NCBI GenBank assembly: GCA_001464935.1
Contig: LNEL01000048.1
Coordinates: forward strand, 62,001-126,000
Source: Gammaproteobacteria bacterium Ga0077536
Lineage (GTDB): Bacteria > Pseudomonadota > Gammaproteobacteria > Ga0077536
Direction: 5' to 3'
Length of the DNA: 64,000 nucleotides
Shown here in pieces: positions 38,091 through 48,182 of the stretch. Within the stretch, counting starts at the first letter, position 1. The number at the start of each line of letters is the position of its first letter. Below the pieces are notes generated by a model. It worked only from the letters and a program-made list of their open reading frames with translations. It did no database searches and had not been told where the DNA came from. Made by a program: the position numbers and the translations under genes.

Positions 38091-38903
38091 ATGTCACTCG
38101 TCGCCGCTTTTCTCGTGCCCGGTTCGCCGCTGCCCCTGCTGCGACCGGAGGTGCCGGTGTGGGCCGGCCTCGTGGCCGCGCATGCGCAGGCGGCCGCGGC
38201 GCTCGCCGAAGCCCGGCCTGACGTCCTGATTCTCTACTCGACCCAGTGGCTCGCCGTGCTCGATGAGCTGTGGCAGACCCGGCCTCGCGTGCAAGGCGTG
38301 CACGTCGACGAAAACTGGTACGAGTTCGGCGATCTGCCGTTCGATCTGCGCGTGGACACCGAACTCGCGCAGGCCTGCATCGAGGCGACGCCGGCACTCG
38401 GCGTGCGCTCCAAGGGCGTGGATTACGACGGCTTTCCGATCGACACCGGCACGATCGTCGCCAGCAGCTTCCTCGATCCGGCACATCGTTACCCGGTCGT
38501 GATCGCGGCCAACAACCTCTATCACGACTGGCAGAGAACCGAAGCGCTCGGCGCGCTGGCGGCGGCGCAGGCCGCGCGGCTGGGGCGGCGCTATGCGGTG
38601 ATCGGCATCGGTGGCCTGTCCGGAACGCTGTTCCGGCATGAGATCGAGCCGGCGTCGGATCACATCGCGTCGACCGCCGACGACGCCCTGAACCAGCAGT
38701 TGCTGGCGAGACTTGCCGCAGGCGATGCGCCAGCGCTGCGCGCGTTCGTCGCGGACTATGCCGCGAGTGCGCGCGCCGACATGGGCATGAAACACCTCGC
38801 GTTCGTGCTGGGGGCGCTGGGCGAGGCCTACCGTGGCGCGACGACGCTCGGCTACGGGCCCGCTTACGGCAGTGGCGCGGCGGTCGTCCGGTTCACGCTG
38901 TGA
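38091..38903 (+). CDS. amnA: 2-aminophenol 1,6-dioxygenase-type alpha subunit
   Basis: 270 residues, homologous in fold to the beta subunit but without its iron ligands. This is the case for the alpha subunit of aminophenol dioxygenases, which is structural. Typical segments are DVLILYSTQWLAVLDELWQ, GVHVDENWYEFGDLPFDLRVD and IAANNLYHDWQRTEALG. It follows amnB by 31 bases. The pair would form the alpha2-beta2 enzyme. Confidence 0.9.
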   Translation: MSLVAAFLVPGSPLPLLRPEVPVWAGLVAAHAQAAAALAEARPDVLILYSTQWLAVLDELWQTRPRVQGVHVDENWYEFGDLPFDLRVDTELAQACIEATPALGVRSKGVDYDGFPIDTGTIVASSFLDPAHRYPVVIAANNLYHDWQRTEALGALAAAQAARLGRRYAVIGIGGLSGTLFRHEIEPASDHIASTADDALNQQLLARLAAGDAPALRAFVADYAASARADMGMKHLAFVLGALGEAYRGATTLGYGPAYGSGAAVVRFTL

Positions 38904-38919
38904 GCGCGCGGGCGTTTCG

Positions 38920-40356
38920 ATGAGCTTTGCCGAGTACGAAGATCTCGACGCCCTCGGCCTGGCGGCGCTGGTCAGGCACGGCGAGGTCAGTCCGTTCGAA
39001 GTCATGAGCGAAGCGATACGGCGCGCCGAGGCGCAGCAACCTGCGCTGAATTTCCTGGCACATCGCGCGTTCGAGCAGGCCCTGGACCGCGCGCAGGATC
39101 CGGCCCTGCCCGACGGCCCGCTGAAGGGGGTGCCGTGGCTGGTCAAGGAACTGGCGACGGCCTGGGCCGGGCAGCCGTTCACGAATGCGTCGCCGTACAT
39201 GAAAGACGTCGTGGCCCCGTTCGATTCGCTGACGCTGCAGCGGATCAAGGCCGCCGGCATGATTCCGTTCGGCAAGAGCACCTCGCCCGAACAGGGCTGG
39301 ATGCTGGCGACCGAGTCGAGTCTCTTCGGTATCACGCGCAGTCCGTGGGATCCCGAGCGCACGCCGGGCGGCTCGAGCGGTGGCTCGGCCGCCGCGGTGG
39401 CGGCGCGAGTGCTGCCGATGGCTGAAGCCTCCGATGGCGGCGGCTCGATCAGGGGGCCGGCTGCCAACTGCGCGCTGGTCGGCCTGAAGCCCTCGCGCGG
39501 TCGCATCAGTCTCGCGCCGGCCGCCGCCGATTTCTGGTATGGCGGCGCGACGATCCTGGGCGTGTCCCGCAGCGTGCGCGATACCGCCGCGCTGCTCGAC
39601 GTGACCCATGGCCATCTGCCCGGTGACCCCTACCAGATTGCGTCGCCGTCACGCCCCTTCCTCGACGAAGTGGGCGTGGATCCCGGGCGCCTGAAGATTG
39701 CGATCGTCACGGACAGTCCGGCCGCCGGCATCGCCATCGATCCCGAGATCACGCAGGCCGTGGGCGCCGCGGGTCGGGTCCTCGAAGCACTGGGTCATCA
39801 TGTCGAGCCGCAACCGGTGCCCTACGACTACTGGCCGCTGTTCAAGACCTACACCGCGATCGTCGCCACCCAGACGGCCGGCTTCTTCGACAGCATCGCC
39901 GGGCTCGTCGGCAGGCCGGCCACGCGGGCCGACATGGCGCCGTTCTACTGGAGCCTGTGTGCCAAAGGCCGTGCCTTTTCCGGCGTCGAACATTCGAATC
40001 ATGTCGAGCAGATGCGCACGATCTGTCGCGACCTCGCCGGACGCATGGCCGCGTTCGATGTCTGGCTGATGCCGACGCTGCCGATGCTGCCGCGTACGCA
40101 TGGCTACTACGACATGTCGCTGGACTGCGAAACCTACGACGACACGCTGATGGGCCCGGACGCCTGTTTTACCGCGCCGTTCAACGCAAGCGGCGCGCCT
40201 GCGATCTCGGTGCCGATGGGACTGTCCGCGGCCGGGCTGCCGATTGGCGTGCAGTTCGTCGGCCGTGACTGTGCGGAGGCCACCTTGATCCGCCTCGCGG
40301 CGCAACTGGAGCAGGCACGACCCTGGCGCGATTTGAAGCCGCCGCTGCGGCGATAG
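38920..40356 (+). CDS. Amidase (amidase signature family)
   Basis: 478 residues. The Ser-cisSer-Lys triad is visible: Lys76 in WLVKELAT, Ser152 in [12 protein letters not shown] and nucleophile Ser176 in [11 protein letters not shown], with the same spacing as in characterised family members. It hydrolyses a carboxamide; GatA is excluded because no gatB or gatC adjoins. It starts 16 bases after amnA and ends the operon, so its substrate is probably an acylated aminophenol or an amide formed after ring cleavage. ATG 38920 is chosen as the first start after amnA; the frame upstream overlaps amnA. Confidence 0.92.
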   Translation: MSFAEYEDLDALGLAALVRHGEVSPFEVMSEAIRRAEAQQPALNFLAHRAFEQALDRAQDPALPDGPLKGVPWLVKELATAWAGQPFTNASPYMKDVVAPFDSLTLQRIKAAGMIPFGKSTSPEQGWMLATESSLFGITRSPWDPERTPGGSSGGSAAAVAARVLPMAEASDGGGSIRGPAANCALVGLKPSRGRISLAPAAADFWYGGATILGVSRSVRDTAALLDVTHGHLPGDPYQIASPSRPFLDEVGVDPGRLKIAIVTDSPAAGIAIDPEITQAVGAAGRVLEALGHHVEPQPVPYDYWPLFKTYTAIVATQTAGFFDSIAGLVGRPATRADMAPFYWSLCAKGRAFSGVEHSNHVEQMRTICRDLAGRMAAFDVWLMPTLPMLPRTHGYYDMSLDCETYDDTLMGPDACFTAPFNASGAPAISVPMGLSAAGLPIGVQFVGRDCAEATLIRLAAQLEQARPWRDLKPPLRR

Positions 40357-40487
40357 AATCGCGCGGCCGCCCCCGGAATCACCCGCGCGCCCGCCGACCG
40401 GCAGGACACCCGGGGGCCGGCCCGCGGCCCCAACCCCTGGACAGCGCTGGTGTACAATCCCGGCCTCTTTTCCACGGGTTCCGAGTC

Positions 40488-41027
40488 ATGGAGCAGTATC
40501 ACGCGACCACCATCCTGTCCGTGCGTCGCCCGGGCCACGTCGTGGTCGGCGGCGACGGTCAGGTGTCGATGGGCAATACCATCCTGAAAGGCAATGCGCG
40601 CAAGGTGCGGCGGCTGTACCAGGAGCGCGTGATTGCCGGGTTTGCCGGCGGCACCGCCGATGCTTTCACGCTGTTCGAGCGCTTCGAGGGCAAGCTCGAC
40701 AAGCACCAGGGAAACCTCGTGCGCGCCGCGGTTGAACTCGCGAAGGACTGGCGGACCGACCGCATGCTGCGCCGGCTCGAGGCCCTGCTGGTCGTCGCCG
40801 ATCGCGAATCCTCCCTGATCATTTCCGGCAACGGCGACGTAATCGAACCCGAGAACTCGATCATGGCGATAGGCTCCGGCGGCAGTTTCGCGCAGGCCGC
40901 GGCGCGCGCGCTGGTCGAGAACACCGAGCTGGATGCCGCCAGCATCGTGCGCAAAGGTCTCGCGATTGCCGCCGATATCTGCGTCTACACGAATTCGAAC
41001 GTCGTCCTCGAAGAGATCAAGTTTTAA
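40488..41027 (+). CDS. hslV: HslV protease subunit (ClpQ)
   Basis: 179 residues, the proteasome-like peptidase of HslUV. The catalytic Thr is Thr7 or so after processing in [14 protein letters not shown], a pro-peptide form common in beta- and gammaproteobacteria. [21 protein letters not shown] and [17 protein letters not shown] are diagnostic. hslU follows after 5 bases. The 130 bases upstream are GC-rich; a TACAAT hexamer lies near 40450 but no matching -35 or sigma-32 site was found. Confidence 0.97.
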   Translation: MEQYHATTILSVRRPGHVVVGGDGQVSMGNTILKGNARKVRRLYQERVIAGFAGGTADAFTLFERFEGKLDKHQGNLVRAAVELAKDWRTDRMLRRLEALLVVADRESSLIISGNGDVIEPENSIMAIGSGGSFAQAAARALVENTELDAASIVRKGLAIAADICVYTNSNVVLEEIKF

Positions 41028-41032
41028 AGCCC

Positions 41033-42379
41033 ATGCCGACTCGTGAACAGCAGTTGATGGCGCTGACGCCACAGGAAATCGTCGATCAGCTCGACAAGCA
41101 CATCGTCGGTCAGGACGCGGCCAAGCGCGCCGTCGCCGTGGCGCTGCGGACGCGCTGGCGGCGCAGCCAGGTGCCCTCGGCGCTGCGCAACGAGATCATG
41201 CCGAAGAACATCCTGATGATAGGCCCCACCGGCGTCGGCAAGACCGAGATCGCCCGGCGCCTCGCGAAGCTGGCCGGCGCGCCGTTCATCAAGGTCGAGG
41301 CGACGAAGTTCACTGAGGTGGGTTACGTCGGCCGCGACGTCGAATCGATCATCCGCGATCTCGTCGAAGCCTCGGTGACGATGACGCGCGCCGAGGCCAC
41401 CGCGCAGTTCCGCGAGAAGGCGGCCGACGCCGCCGAGGAGCGCGTGCTCGACGCGCTGCTGCCGCCGCCGCGCGCGTTCGGGGAGACGACCGAAGCCGAC
41501 GAATCGAGTACCCGTCAGCGTTTCCGCAAGATGCTGCGCGAGGGCAAGCTGCACGACAAGGAAATCGAGATCGAGGTGGCGCAGCCGCAGGCGGGCGTGG
41601 AAATCATGACGCCGCCGGGCATGGAAGAGCTGACGAGCCAGCTGCAGAGCATGTTCAAGGACCTCGGCAACACGCGCAAACGCGCGCGCCGGGTCAAGAT
41701 CGAAGAAGCGCTGAAGCTGCTGACCGACGAGGAAGCGGCGAAACTCGTCAACGAAGATGACATCCGGATGCGCGCGGTCGCCAACGTGGAACAGAATGGC
41801 ATCGTGTTCCTCGACGAGATCGACAAGATTGCGCGGCGGGGCGAAACGCAGGGACCGGACGTGTCACGCGAAGGCGTGCAGCGCGATCTGCTGCCGCTGA
41901 TCGAAGGCTGCACCGTCAACACCAAGCAGGGCATGATCAAGACCGATCACATCCTGTTCATCGCGTCCGGCGCATTTCACCTGTCGAAACCGTCCGACCT
42001 GATCCCCGAACTCCAGGGGCGGCTGCCAAACCGGGTCGAGCTGACGTCGTTGGGTGTCGAGGATTTCGTGCGCATCCTCACCGAGCCCACAGCCTCGCTG
42101 ACCGAGCAGTACCACGCGCTGCTGAAGACCGAAGGAGTCGAGCTGTCCTTCGCCGAGGACGGCGTGCGACGCATCGCCGAGATCGCCCACCACATCAACG
42201 AACGCAGCGAAAACATCGGTGCGCGCCGGCTGCACACCGTGATGGAGCGTCTGCTCGAAGCCCTGTCCTTCACCGCGCCGAGCCGCACCGGACAGTCCGT
42301 CGTCATCGATCAAGCCTATGTCGAACAACACCTTGGCGAGCTGGTCAAGGATGAGGACTGGGCCCGCTATATCCTGTAG
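41033..42379 (+). CDS. hslU: HslU ATPase subunit (ClpY)
   Basis: 448 residues, the unfoldase partner of HslV. Visible are [20 protein letters not shown], Walker [10 protein letters not shown] (Lys70), Walker B FLDEIDKI, the I-domain in the middle, and the C-terminal tail WARYIL that docks into HslV. ATG 41057 (MALTPQEI) would give the E. coli-like N-terminus and may be the real start. Confidence 0.97.
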   Translation: MPTREQQLMALTPQEIVDQLDKHIVGQDAAKRAVAVALRTRWRRSQVPSALRNEIMPKNILMIGPTGVGKTEIARRLAKLAGAPFIKVEATKFTEVGYVGRDVESIIRDLVEASVTMTRAEATAQFREKAADAAEERVLDALLPPPRAFGETTEADESSTRQRFRKMLREGKLHDKEIEIEVAQPQAGVEIMTPPGMEELTSQLQSMFKDLGNTRKRARRVKIEEALKLLTDEEAAKLVNEDDIRMRAVANVEQNGIVFLDEIDKIARRGETQGPDVSREGVQRDLLPLIEGCTVNTKQGMIKTDHILFIASGAFHLSKPSDLIPELQGRLPNRVELTSLGVEDFVRILTEPTASLTEQYHALLKTEGVELSFAEDGVRRIAEIAHHINERSENIGARRLHTVMERLLEALSFTAPSRTGQSVVIDQAYVEQHLGELVKDEDWARYIL

Positions 42380-42390
42380 GCTGCGCTGCC

Positions 42391-42762
42391 ATGGCTGAAC
42401 ATATTCCGACCGACATCGAACTCCATCAGGTTTCGCGGGTACTCGAGATCGCCTTCGATGACGGCGTGCGCTACCGCCTGCCGTGCGAATACCTGCGGGT
42501 CTATTCGCCGTCGGCGGAAGTCCGTGGTCACGGTCCCGGCCAGGGCGTGCTGCAGACGGGCAAGGAAGCCGTCAACGTCAAGGGCATCGAGCCGGTCGGC
42601 AACTACGCGGTGAAGCTGGTGTTCGACGATGGCCATGATACCGGGCTCTACACCTGGGATTACCTGTACAAACTCGGCCGCGACTTCGACACCAACTGGC
42701 GCGAATATCTCGCGGCGCTCGACGCCGCCGGTTACGCGCGGAAGGCCACTGCCGGCAACTGA
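42391..42762 (+). CDS. DUF971 family protein
   Basis: 123 residues. The DUF971 domain is the N-terminal domain of gamma-butyrobetaine hydroxylases occurring alone: [26 protein letters not shown] followed by [24 protein letters not shown]. It is regularly found after hslU and before ubiE; its role is not established, with Fe-S or metal handling proposed for the domain. Confidence 0.92.
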   Translation: MAEHIPTDIELHQVSRVLEIAFDDGVRYRLPCEYLRVYSPSAEVRGHGPGQGVLQTGKEAVNVKGIEPVGNYAVKLVFDDGHDTGLYTWDYLYKLGRDFDTNWREYLAALDAAGYARKATAGN

Positions 42763-42764
42763 GG
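42761..42764 (+). promoter_or_regulatory. Ribosome binding site for the TTG start of ubiE
   Basis: GAGG lies 8 bases before TTG 42773 and overlaps the stop codon of the DUF971 gene. No ATG in the correct frame is available before the conserved UbiE N-terminus, so TTG is preferred. Confidence 0.55.
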
Positions 42765-42772
42765 CCCGCGCC

Positions 42773-43522
42773 TTGAGCAGCGATCGCGAAACGCATTTCG
42801 GTTACCAGCGAGTCCGCGAAGAAGAGAAGGCCACGCGCGTGCGCGGCGTGTTCGATTCGGTCGCCGGGCGCTACGATCTCATGAACGACCTGATGTCGCT
42901 GGGCATGCACCGTGTCTGGAAGCGCATCGCCACGTTCATCGCCGGTGCCCGTCCCGGCGATCGCGTGCTCGATCTCGCCGGCGGTTCCGGCGACCTGACG
43001 CGCCTGCTTTCGCGCGACGTGGGGCCGGACGGTGAGGTCGTCATCCTCGACATCAACCGCAGCATGCTCGAGGTCGGCCGCGATCGCCTGATCGACGCCG
43101 GCGCGATCGACAACGTGCGCTTCGTGCAGGCCGACGCCGAGTGTCTGCCGTTTCCCGACCGCAGCTTCAACGTGATCACGATGGCGTTCGGTCTGCGCAA
43201 TGTCACGCGCAAGGAGCGCGCGCTCGCCGAGATGTATCGCGTGCTGAAGCCGGGCGGGACTGCGCACGTGCTCGAATTCTCGCAGGTGTCGTCGCCGGCG
43301 CTGTCGAAGCTCTATGACCTCTACTCGTTCAGGCTGCTGCCGAAGCTCGGCGCGCTGATCGCGAAGGATGAAGCGAGCTATCGCTATCTCGCCGAATCCA
43401 TCCGCATGCATCCCGGGCAGGAAGCGCTCGCCGACATGATGCGCGAAGCGGGCCTCGAGCGTTGCCGTTACCTGAACCTGCTGGGGGGCGTGGTCGCCCT
43501 GCACAGCGGCATGCGGCTGTAA
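42773..43522 (+). CDS. ubiE: Ubiquinone/menaquinone methyltransferase UbiE
   Basis: 249 residues. SAM-dependent C-methyltransferase of ubiquinone (and menaquinone) synthesis. Landmarks: [34 protein letters not shown], the SAM site [13 protein letters not shown], and [15 protein letters not shown]. It uses a TTG start and is followed by ubiJ after 7 bases. Confidence 0.97.
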   Translation: MSSDRETHFGYQRVREEEKATRVRGVFDSVAGRYDLMNDLMSLGMHRVWKRIATFIAGARPGDRVLDLAGGSGDLTRLLSRDVGPDGEVVILDINRSMLEVGRDRLIDAGAIDNVRFVQADAECLPFPDRSFNVITMAFGLRNVTRKERALAEMYRVLKPGGTAHVLEFSQVSSPALSKLYDLYSFRLLPKLGALIAKDEASYRYLAESIRMHPGQEALADMMREAGLERCRYLNLLGGVVALHSGMRL

Positions 43523-43529
43523 GCGGCAG

Positions 43530-44156
43530 ATGATCGCGGATCTGATCGCGCCTCAGCGTGTCCTCGAGCGGGTGGCCGGACTCGTCAACCGCCTGTTGCG
43601 CGAAGACGAAGTGGCAAGTGCGCAGCTTGCCGAACTGGCCGGCCGCTCGGTCGAAGTGCAGGTCACGCGGCTCGGCCTGCGGCTGTGCCTGGCCATCGAA
43701 TCAGACGGCATCCTCCTCGCCACGCGCAGCGTGGCGCCGGCCGATGTCGTGCTCGAAGGCAACCTCGCCGATTTCATCGCGATGGCGCGCGCGCATCGCG
43801 CCGGCGATGCGGTGCCGGCCGGCAAGGTCCGCATCCAGGGCGATCTTGCGACCGTGCGCCAGCTCGAGACCGCTTTCGACAGCCTGTCGATCGACTGGGA
43901 AGCGCAACTTGCGCGCGTCATCGGCAATCTGCCGGCGCGCCAGGTCGGTCGCGCCATCGAAGGGGCGTTCGCATTTCTGAAGCAGGCGCATGCGAGCGTC
44001 GAACGCGACGTCAGCGAATACCTGCTCGAGGAAGCGCGCCTGCTGCCGACCGCGCCCGATATCGAGCACCTCGGCGCCGAGGCGCTGCGCCTGGACATGG
44101 CGCTCGATCGCTGCGCCGCGCGCCTGACGCGCCTCGAGCGGAAAGCGCGCCGATGA
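43530..44156 (+). CDS. ubiJ: Ubiquinone biosynthesis accessory factor UbiJ
   Basis: 208 residues with an SCP2-type lipid-binding domain in the first 130 (LAGRSVEVQVTRLGLRLCLAIESDGILLATR, GKVRIQGDLATVRQLETAF) and a C-terminal helical part. UbiJ helps assemble the soluble Ubi complex around its hydrophobic substrates. The position between ubiE and ubiB is the conserved one, and the stop overlaps the ubiB start (ATGA). Confidence 0.93.
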   Translation: MIADLIAPQRVLERVAGLVNRLLREDEVASAQLAELAGRSVEVQVTRLGLRLCLAIESDGILLATRSVAPADVVLEGNLADFIAMARAHRAGDAVPAGKVRIQGDLATVRQLETAFDSLSIDWEAQLARVIGNLPARQVGRAIEGAFAFLKQAHASVERDVSEYLLEEARLLPTAPDIEHLGAEALRLDMALDRCAARLTRLERKARR

Positions 44157-45829
44157 TGCATCTGCCGAGTCACTTCCTGCGCGTGCTGACGATTCAGCGC
44201 GTGCTGATCCGTCATGGTTTCGACCAGATCCTGTTCGCGATGCCGATGCTGCAGCCACTGCGCTTCGTGCGCTACCTGCTGCCGTGGAACTGGACCCGCC
44301 CGAACTATGGCCCGCGCGCACCGCGCATCCGCGCGGTGCTCGAAGAACTCGGTCCGCTGTTCGTCAAGCTCGGCCAGATGCTGTCGACGCGGCGCGATCT
44401 GCTGCCGGACGACATCATCGAAGAGCTGTCGAAACTGCAGGATCACGTACCGCCGTTTCCGGGCGCGCAGGCGCGCGAAATCGTCGAGCGCGCGTACGGC
44501 AAGCCGGTTGGTGAAGTGTTCAGCAGCTTCGATGAGCAGCCGTTGGCGTCGGCCTCGATCGCGCAGGTGCATGTGGCGCAGCTGCAGGACGGGCGCGAAG
44601 TCATCGTGAAGGTCGTGCGGCCCGGCATTCGCCGTACGATCGAGCGCGACATCGGACTGATGCGGCTGCTCGCCGACACGGCGGAACGCTACTGGTCGCG
44701 CGGACGCCTGCTGAAGCCCGCGCGGGTGGTCGATGAATTCGAGAAGACCATTCTCGATGAACTCGACATGTTGCGCGAGGCGGCGAATGCGTCGCAGATT
44801 CGCCGCAATTTCGCCCACTCGCCGGATCTCTACGTGCCGGAAATCCACTGGGGGCTGTCGCGGCCGAACGTGCTCGTGATGGAACGCATCGACGGCATTC
44901 CGATCAGCAATATTCCGGCGCTGCGCGATGCGGGTGTCGATCTCGAACACCTGGCGAAGACAGGCGTCGAACTGTTCTTCACCCAGGTGTTCCGCGATCA
45001 CTTCTTTCATGCCGATCTGCATCCCGGCAATCTGTTCGTGCGCCCCGGCGCCGACGGTGGCCTGCCGGTGTTCGTGCTCGTTGATTTCGGGATCATGGGT
45101 TCGCTGTCGGAGTTCGACCAGCGTTATCTCGCCGAGAACTTTCACGCCTTTCTCGAACGCGACTACCGGCGCGTCGCCGAACTGCACGTCGAATCGGGCT
45201 GGGTGCCGAAGGAAACCCGCGTCGACGACTTCGAGTTCGCGATACGCACCGTCTGCGAACCCATTTTCGATCGCCCGGTGCGCGAGATTTCAATCGGTCA
45301 GCTGCTGGTGAGACTGTTCCAGACCGCCCAGCGCTTCCACATGGAAATCCTGCCGCAGCTGCTGCTGTTGCAGAAGACGCTCGTCAATGTCGAAGGCATC
45401 GGGCGCCAGCTCGATCCGGAACTCGACCTGTGGCGCACCGCGCGCCCGTCGCTCGAGAGCTGGATGCGCGATCGCGTGGGCCTGCGCAGCCTCATCCGTT
45501 CGACGCGCGAAAGCGTGCCGCGCTGGATCGATCGCCTGCCGGAACTGCCGGGCCTGGCATTCGATGTGCTCGATCGCCTCAAACAGGGACGCATCGAACT
45601 GGCGACCCACGATCAGATCCTCGACGACATCCGGCGCGAAATCCGCAACGTGCATCGGCGGCTGTCCTATTCGGTCGCCGGCGCCGGCCTCATCATCGCC
45701 GCCGGCGTTCTGCACAGCATGGTCGGCGAGCCTGGCAGCAGCTGGGCGGCGTATCCGGCCGGCGTCTGGATCCTCGGCGGCGTCGGCGCGCTGATGCTGC
45801 TGCGGGCCTTTCTGATTCGCGACGTCTAG
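44153..45829 (+). CDS. ubiB: Ubiquinone biosynthesis ATPase/kinase-like protein UbiB
   Basis: 558 residues of the ABC1/ADCK/UbiB family. The family motifs are seen: KxGQ in FVKLGQMLSTR, ASIAQVHVAQL, the lysine in VIVKVVRPG, ExD in LDELDMLREAAN, HADLHPGN and DFG in LVDFGIMG. Two C-terminal membrane helices (SYSVAGAGLIIAAGVL and AGVWILGGVGALMLLRAFL) anchor it. It last-links the hslVU-ubi block. Confidence 0.96.
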   Translation: MMHLPSHFLRVLTIQRVLIRHGFDQILFAMPMLQPLRFVRYLLPWNWTRPNYGPRAPRIRAVLEELGPLFVKLGQMLSTRRDLLPDDIIEELSKLQDHVPPFPGAQAREIVERAYGKPVGEVFSSFDEQPLASASIAQVHVAQLQDGREVIVKVVRPGIRRTIERDIGLMRLLADTAERYWSRGRLLKPARVVDEFEKTILDELDMLREAANASQIRRNFAHSPDLYVPEIHWGLSRPNVLVMERIDGIPISNIPALRDAGVDLEHLAKTGVELFFTQVFRDHFFHADLHPGNLFVRPGADGGLPVFVLVDFGIMGSLSEFDQRYLAENFHAFLERDYRRVAELHVESGWVPKETRVDDFEFAIRTVCEPIFDRPVREISIGQLLVRLFQTAQRFHMEILPQLLLLQKTLVNVEGIGRQLDPELDLWRTARPSLESWMRDRVGLRSLIRSTRESVPRWIDRLPELPGLAFDVLDRLKQGRIELATHDQILDDIRREIRNVHRRLSYSVAGAGLIIAAGVLHSMVGEPGSSWAAYPAGVWILGGVGALMLLRAFLIRDV

Positions 45830-45870
45830 CGCGCTGCGCCGCCGCAGGCGGAACTCGCCGGCGACGCGTC

Positions 45871-46641
45871 TCAACCGCCGCGCGGCGACGTCGTGCAGGG
45901 GGGAAGGGTGTTCACCGGCGTCACGACCCCGTCGACCTTCCCGAGCAGACTCGATACCGGCACCAGCCGCACCTCGTCCGCGGCCGGGCGCCAGGCGTGC
46001 AGCACGGCGAGGGTTTCGCGATAGGGGTGGCCGATGCCGAGCGCGTAGCCGTGGCGTTTCGCGCGGGCGACGAGCGTGGCGAGCTGGCGCCGGATGGCCG
46101 TCGGGCGCCGCTGGTTGTCGAGGAAGACATCGCGCTCCAGCGTGGGCACGCCGCGTTTGCGCATCGTGCTCGCCGCGACGGTGCGCGCGGTCGTGCGGCT
46201 GTCGACGAAGAACAGGCCGGGCTGCGCGGCAAGCTGTCGCGCCAGCACCTCCATCGGCCGCGATTCGCCGGTCAGACGGCTGCCCATGTGATTGTTGATG
46301 CCGACGACCGCCGGCACGCTCGCCAGCGCGGCACTGAACGCCTGGCCGAGCGCGGCGTCCGACATGTCATGCATCAGCGCGTCGGGGCCCAGCAGTTCGT
46401 TGCGGCGTTCGGCTTCCATCGGCAGATGCAGCAGGCTGTCCCGCCGCAGCGCGCGCGCCGCGGCCACGAAGCGCGCGCCGTGCGGGCCATGGGGCAGGAC
46501 GGCGTAGGAGTAGGCGCCGGGCAGGCCCAGCGCCGCGAGATCGGCGCCGGGCTGGTAGCCGATGTCGTCGATCAGGATCGCGACCGCGGGCGGCGTGCCC
46601 GCGGCCAGGCACGCGGCCAGTGTCAGCGCCGCGAGCGACAC
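45871..46641 (-). CDS. Divergent polysaccharide deacetylase (YibQ-like)
   Basis: 256 residues. The divergent polysaccharide deacetylase domain is clear: AVAILIDDIGYQPG, SYAVLPHGPHG, LLHLPMEAE, VGINNHMGSRLT and FFVDSRTT, ending GYALGIGHPY. An N-terminal signal-like helix (LAALTLAACLAAG) suggests export. The start is GTG 46641, 7 bases after the ctpA stop, so it is cotranscribed with ctpA as in many gammaproteobacteria. Its substrate is not known. Confidence 0.9.
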   Translation of the reverse strand: MSLAALTLAACLAAGTPPAVAILIDDIGYQPGADLAALGLPGAYSYAVLPHGPHGARFVAAARALRRDSLLHLPMEAERRNELLGPDALMHDMSDAALGQAFSAALASVPAVVGINNHMGSRLTGESRPMEVLARQLAAQPGLFFVDSRTTARTVAASTMRKRGVPTLERDVFLDNQRRPTAIRRQLATLVARAKRHGYALGIGHPYRETLAVLHAWRPAADEVRLVPVSSLLGKVDGVVTPVNTLPPCTTSPRGG

Positions 46642-46648
46642 CGCCGGT

Positions 46649-48034
46649 TCAGCCCGACGGCGGCGAGCTTCGCGCCTGGAGCAGGACCATGCCCTTGAGC
46701 AGGTTCAGGGCTTCGTAGAGTTCGTAATCCTGCTTGGCGAGTTCGGCACGCTGCGCGCTGTCGTCGCTCGCGGCCTCGCCCGGCGGCGCGTCCTTGGTGT
46801 CCTTGTTCTCGAGATGTCGATCGAGCTGCGATTCCTTGACGAAGGCACCGTCCTCGGCATTGAAGTCGGCGACCTTGAGCTTGTCGATCTTGATGTCGGG
46901 CTTGATGCCCTCCGCCTGAATCGAGCGGCCGTTCGGTGTGAAGTAACGCGCCGTCGTGATCTTGATCGCCGCATTGTTGTTCATCGGCAGGATCGTCTGC
47001 ACCGAGCCCTTGCCAAAGGTCTGGCGGCCCATGATCACCGCGCGCTGACGGTCCTGCAGGGCGCCGGCCACGATTTCGGACGCCGACGCCGAACCTTCGT
47101 TGACCAGCACCACCAGCGGCGCGCCGCCGATCAGATCCGGTGGCTTCGCATCGAACTCGAGCTTCGCATCCTCGATGCGGCCCTCGGTGTAGACGATGCG
47201 GCCCGCGTCGAGGAACGCGTCGGACACCGCCACGGCGGCGCCGAGCACGCCGCCCGGGTTGTTGCGCAGATCGAGCACGAGGCCTTTCAGCGCCGACTTC
47301 GATTCGGTCTTCAGCTTTTCGAGCTGGGCCACGAGATCGTCGCCGGTGTTGGCCTGGAACGCCGACACGCGGACATAGCCGAAGCCGGGTTCCAGCAGGC
47401 GGCCGCGTACGCTGCGAATCTTGATCACGTCGCGCACGAGCGTCAGCTCGATCGGCTTCTCGACCCCTTCGCGCATTAGGGTGATGCCGATTGGGGTACC
47501 TGGCTTGCCGCGCATCTTCTTGATCGCTTCGTTCAGTGAAATGCCTTTCACCGGTGCGTCGTCGAGCTTGATGATCGTGTCGCCGGCCTGCACGCCGGCG
47601 CGGCTCGCAGGCGTGTCGTCAATCGGCGCGATCACGCGCACGAAGCCATCCTCGGTCCCGACCTCGAGCCCGAGGCCGCCGAACTCGCCGGTCGTGCCTT
47701 CCTGCAGTTCTTCGTAGGCGTCGGCGTCGAGATACGTCGAATGCGGATCGAGGCCGGCCAGCAGGCCCTTGATCGCGCTGTCGATCAGCTTCTTGTCGGT
47801 GACGGGTTCGACGTAGTCGCTCTTGACCTTGTGGAAGATCTCCACGAGCAGGCGAATGTCGTCGATGGGAATCGGTTCGGCCGCCGGCGCGGCGGGCACT
47901 GCGGGGACAGCCGGGGCGCTGGAGGCTGCCGGCGCCGCGGGCGCGGCCGGCGATGGCTGCTGGGCTGCGAGTTCCGGGCCGAAGGCGCTGCCGAGCAGGG
48001 CGGCCAGCACAGCGGCGTGGAGGCGATGTTTCAT
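46649..48034 (-). CDS. ctpA: Carboxy-terminal processing protease CtpA (S41 family)
   Basis: 461 residues. Exported (signal HAAVLAALLGSAFGPELAAQ, then an Ala/Pro-rich linker). A PDZ domain (GLGLEVGTEDGFVRVIAPIDDTPASRAGVQAGD) is inserted before the protease core, whose Ser is in EGSASASEIVAGALQD and Lys in TFGKGSVQT. It trims periplasmic proteins, including murein hydrolases in other species. ATG 48034 has no strong Shine-Dalgarno; an in-frame ATG at 48088 is possible but lies before the signal peptide. Confidence 0.95.
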   Translation of the reverse strand: MKHRLHAAVLAALLGSAFGPELAAQQPSPAAPAAPAASSAPAVPAVPAAPAAEPIPIDDIRLLVEIFHKVKSDYVEPVTDKKLIDSAIKGLLAGLDPHSTYLDADAYEELQEGTTGEFGGLGLEVGTEDGFVRVIAPIDDTPASRAGVQAGDTIIKLDDAPVKGISLNEAIKKMRGKPGTPIGITLMREGVEKPIELTLVRDVIKIRSVRGRLLEPGFGYVRVSAFQANTGDDLVAQLEKLKTESKSALKGLVLDLRNNPGGVLGAAVAVSDAFLDAGRIVYTEGRIEDAKLEFDAKPPDLIGGAPLVVLVNEGSASASEIVAGALQDRQRAVIMGRQTFGKGSVQTILPMNNNAAIKITTARYFTPNGRSIQAEGIKPDIKIDKLKVADFNAEDGAFVKESQLDRHLENKDTKDAPPGEAASDDSAQRAELAKQDYELYEALNLLKGMVLLQARSSPPSG

Positions 48035-48182
48035 TGAAGTGTGATGCACACCAAGGTTGATCGCGCCGCGGATTGGGCGCTGCGTCATTATGCAGGATTT
48101 CGACGCGCAGACACGCGCGAAGTTGTGGCCCGCGTCGTGGACGCGGGTGACGATGCCGACTGTCCGACGGCCGGGCGGCCGT

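Noticed and set aside
38920..40356. Amidase as GatA subunit of Glu-tRNA amidotransferase
   Set aside because: No gatB or gatC nearby, and the operon context is catabolic.
40440..40487. Heat-shock promoter for hslVU
   Set aside because: No CTTGAAA-like element at proper spacing; only a TACAAT hexamer was found.
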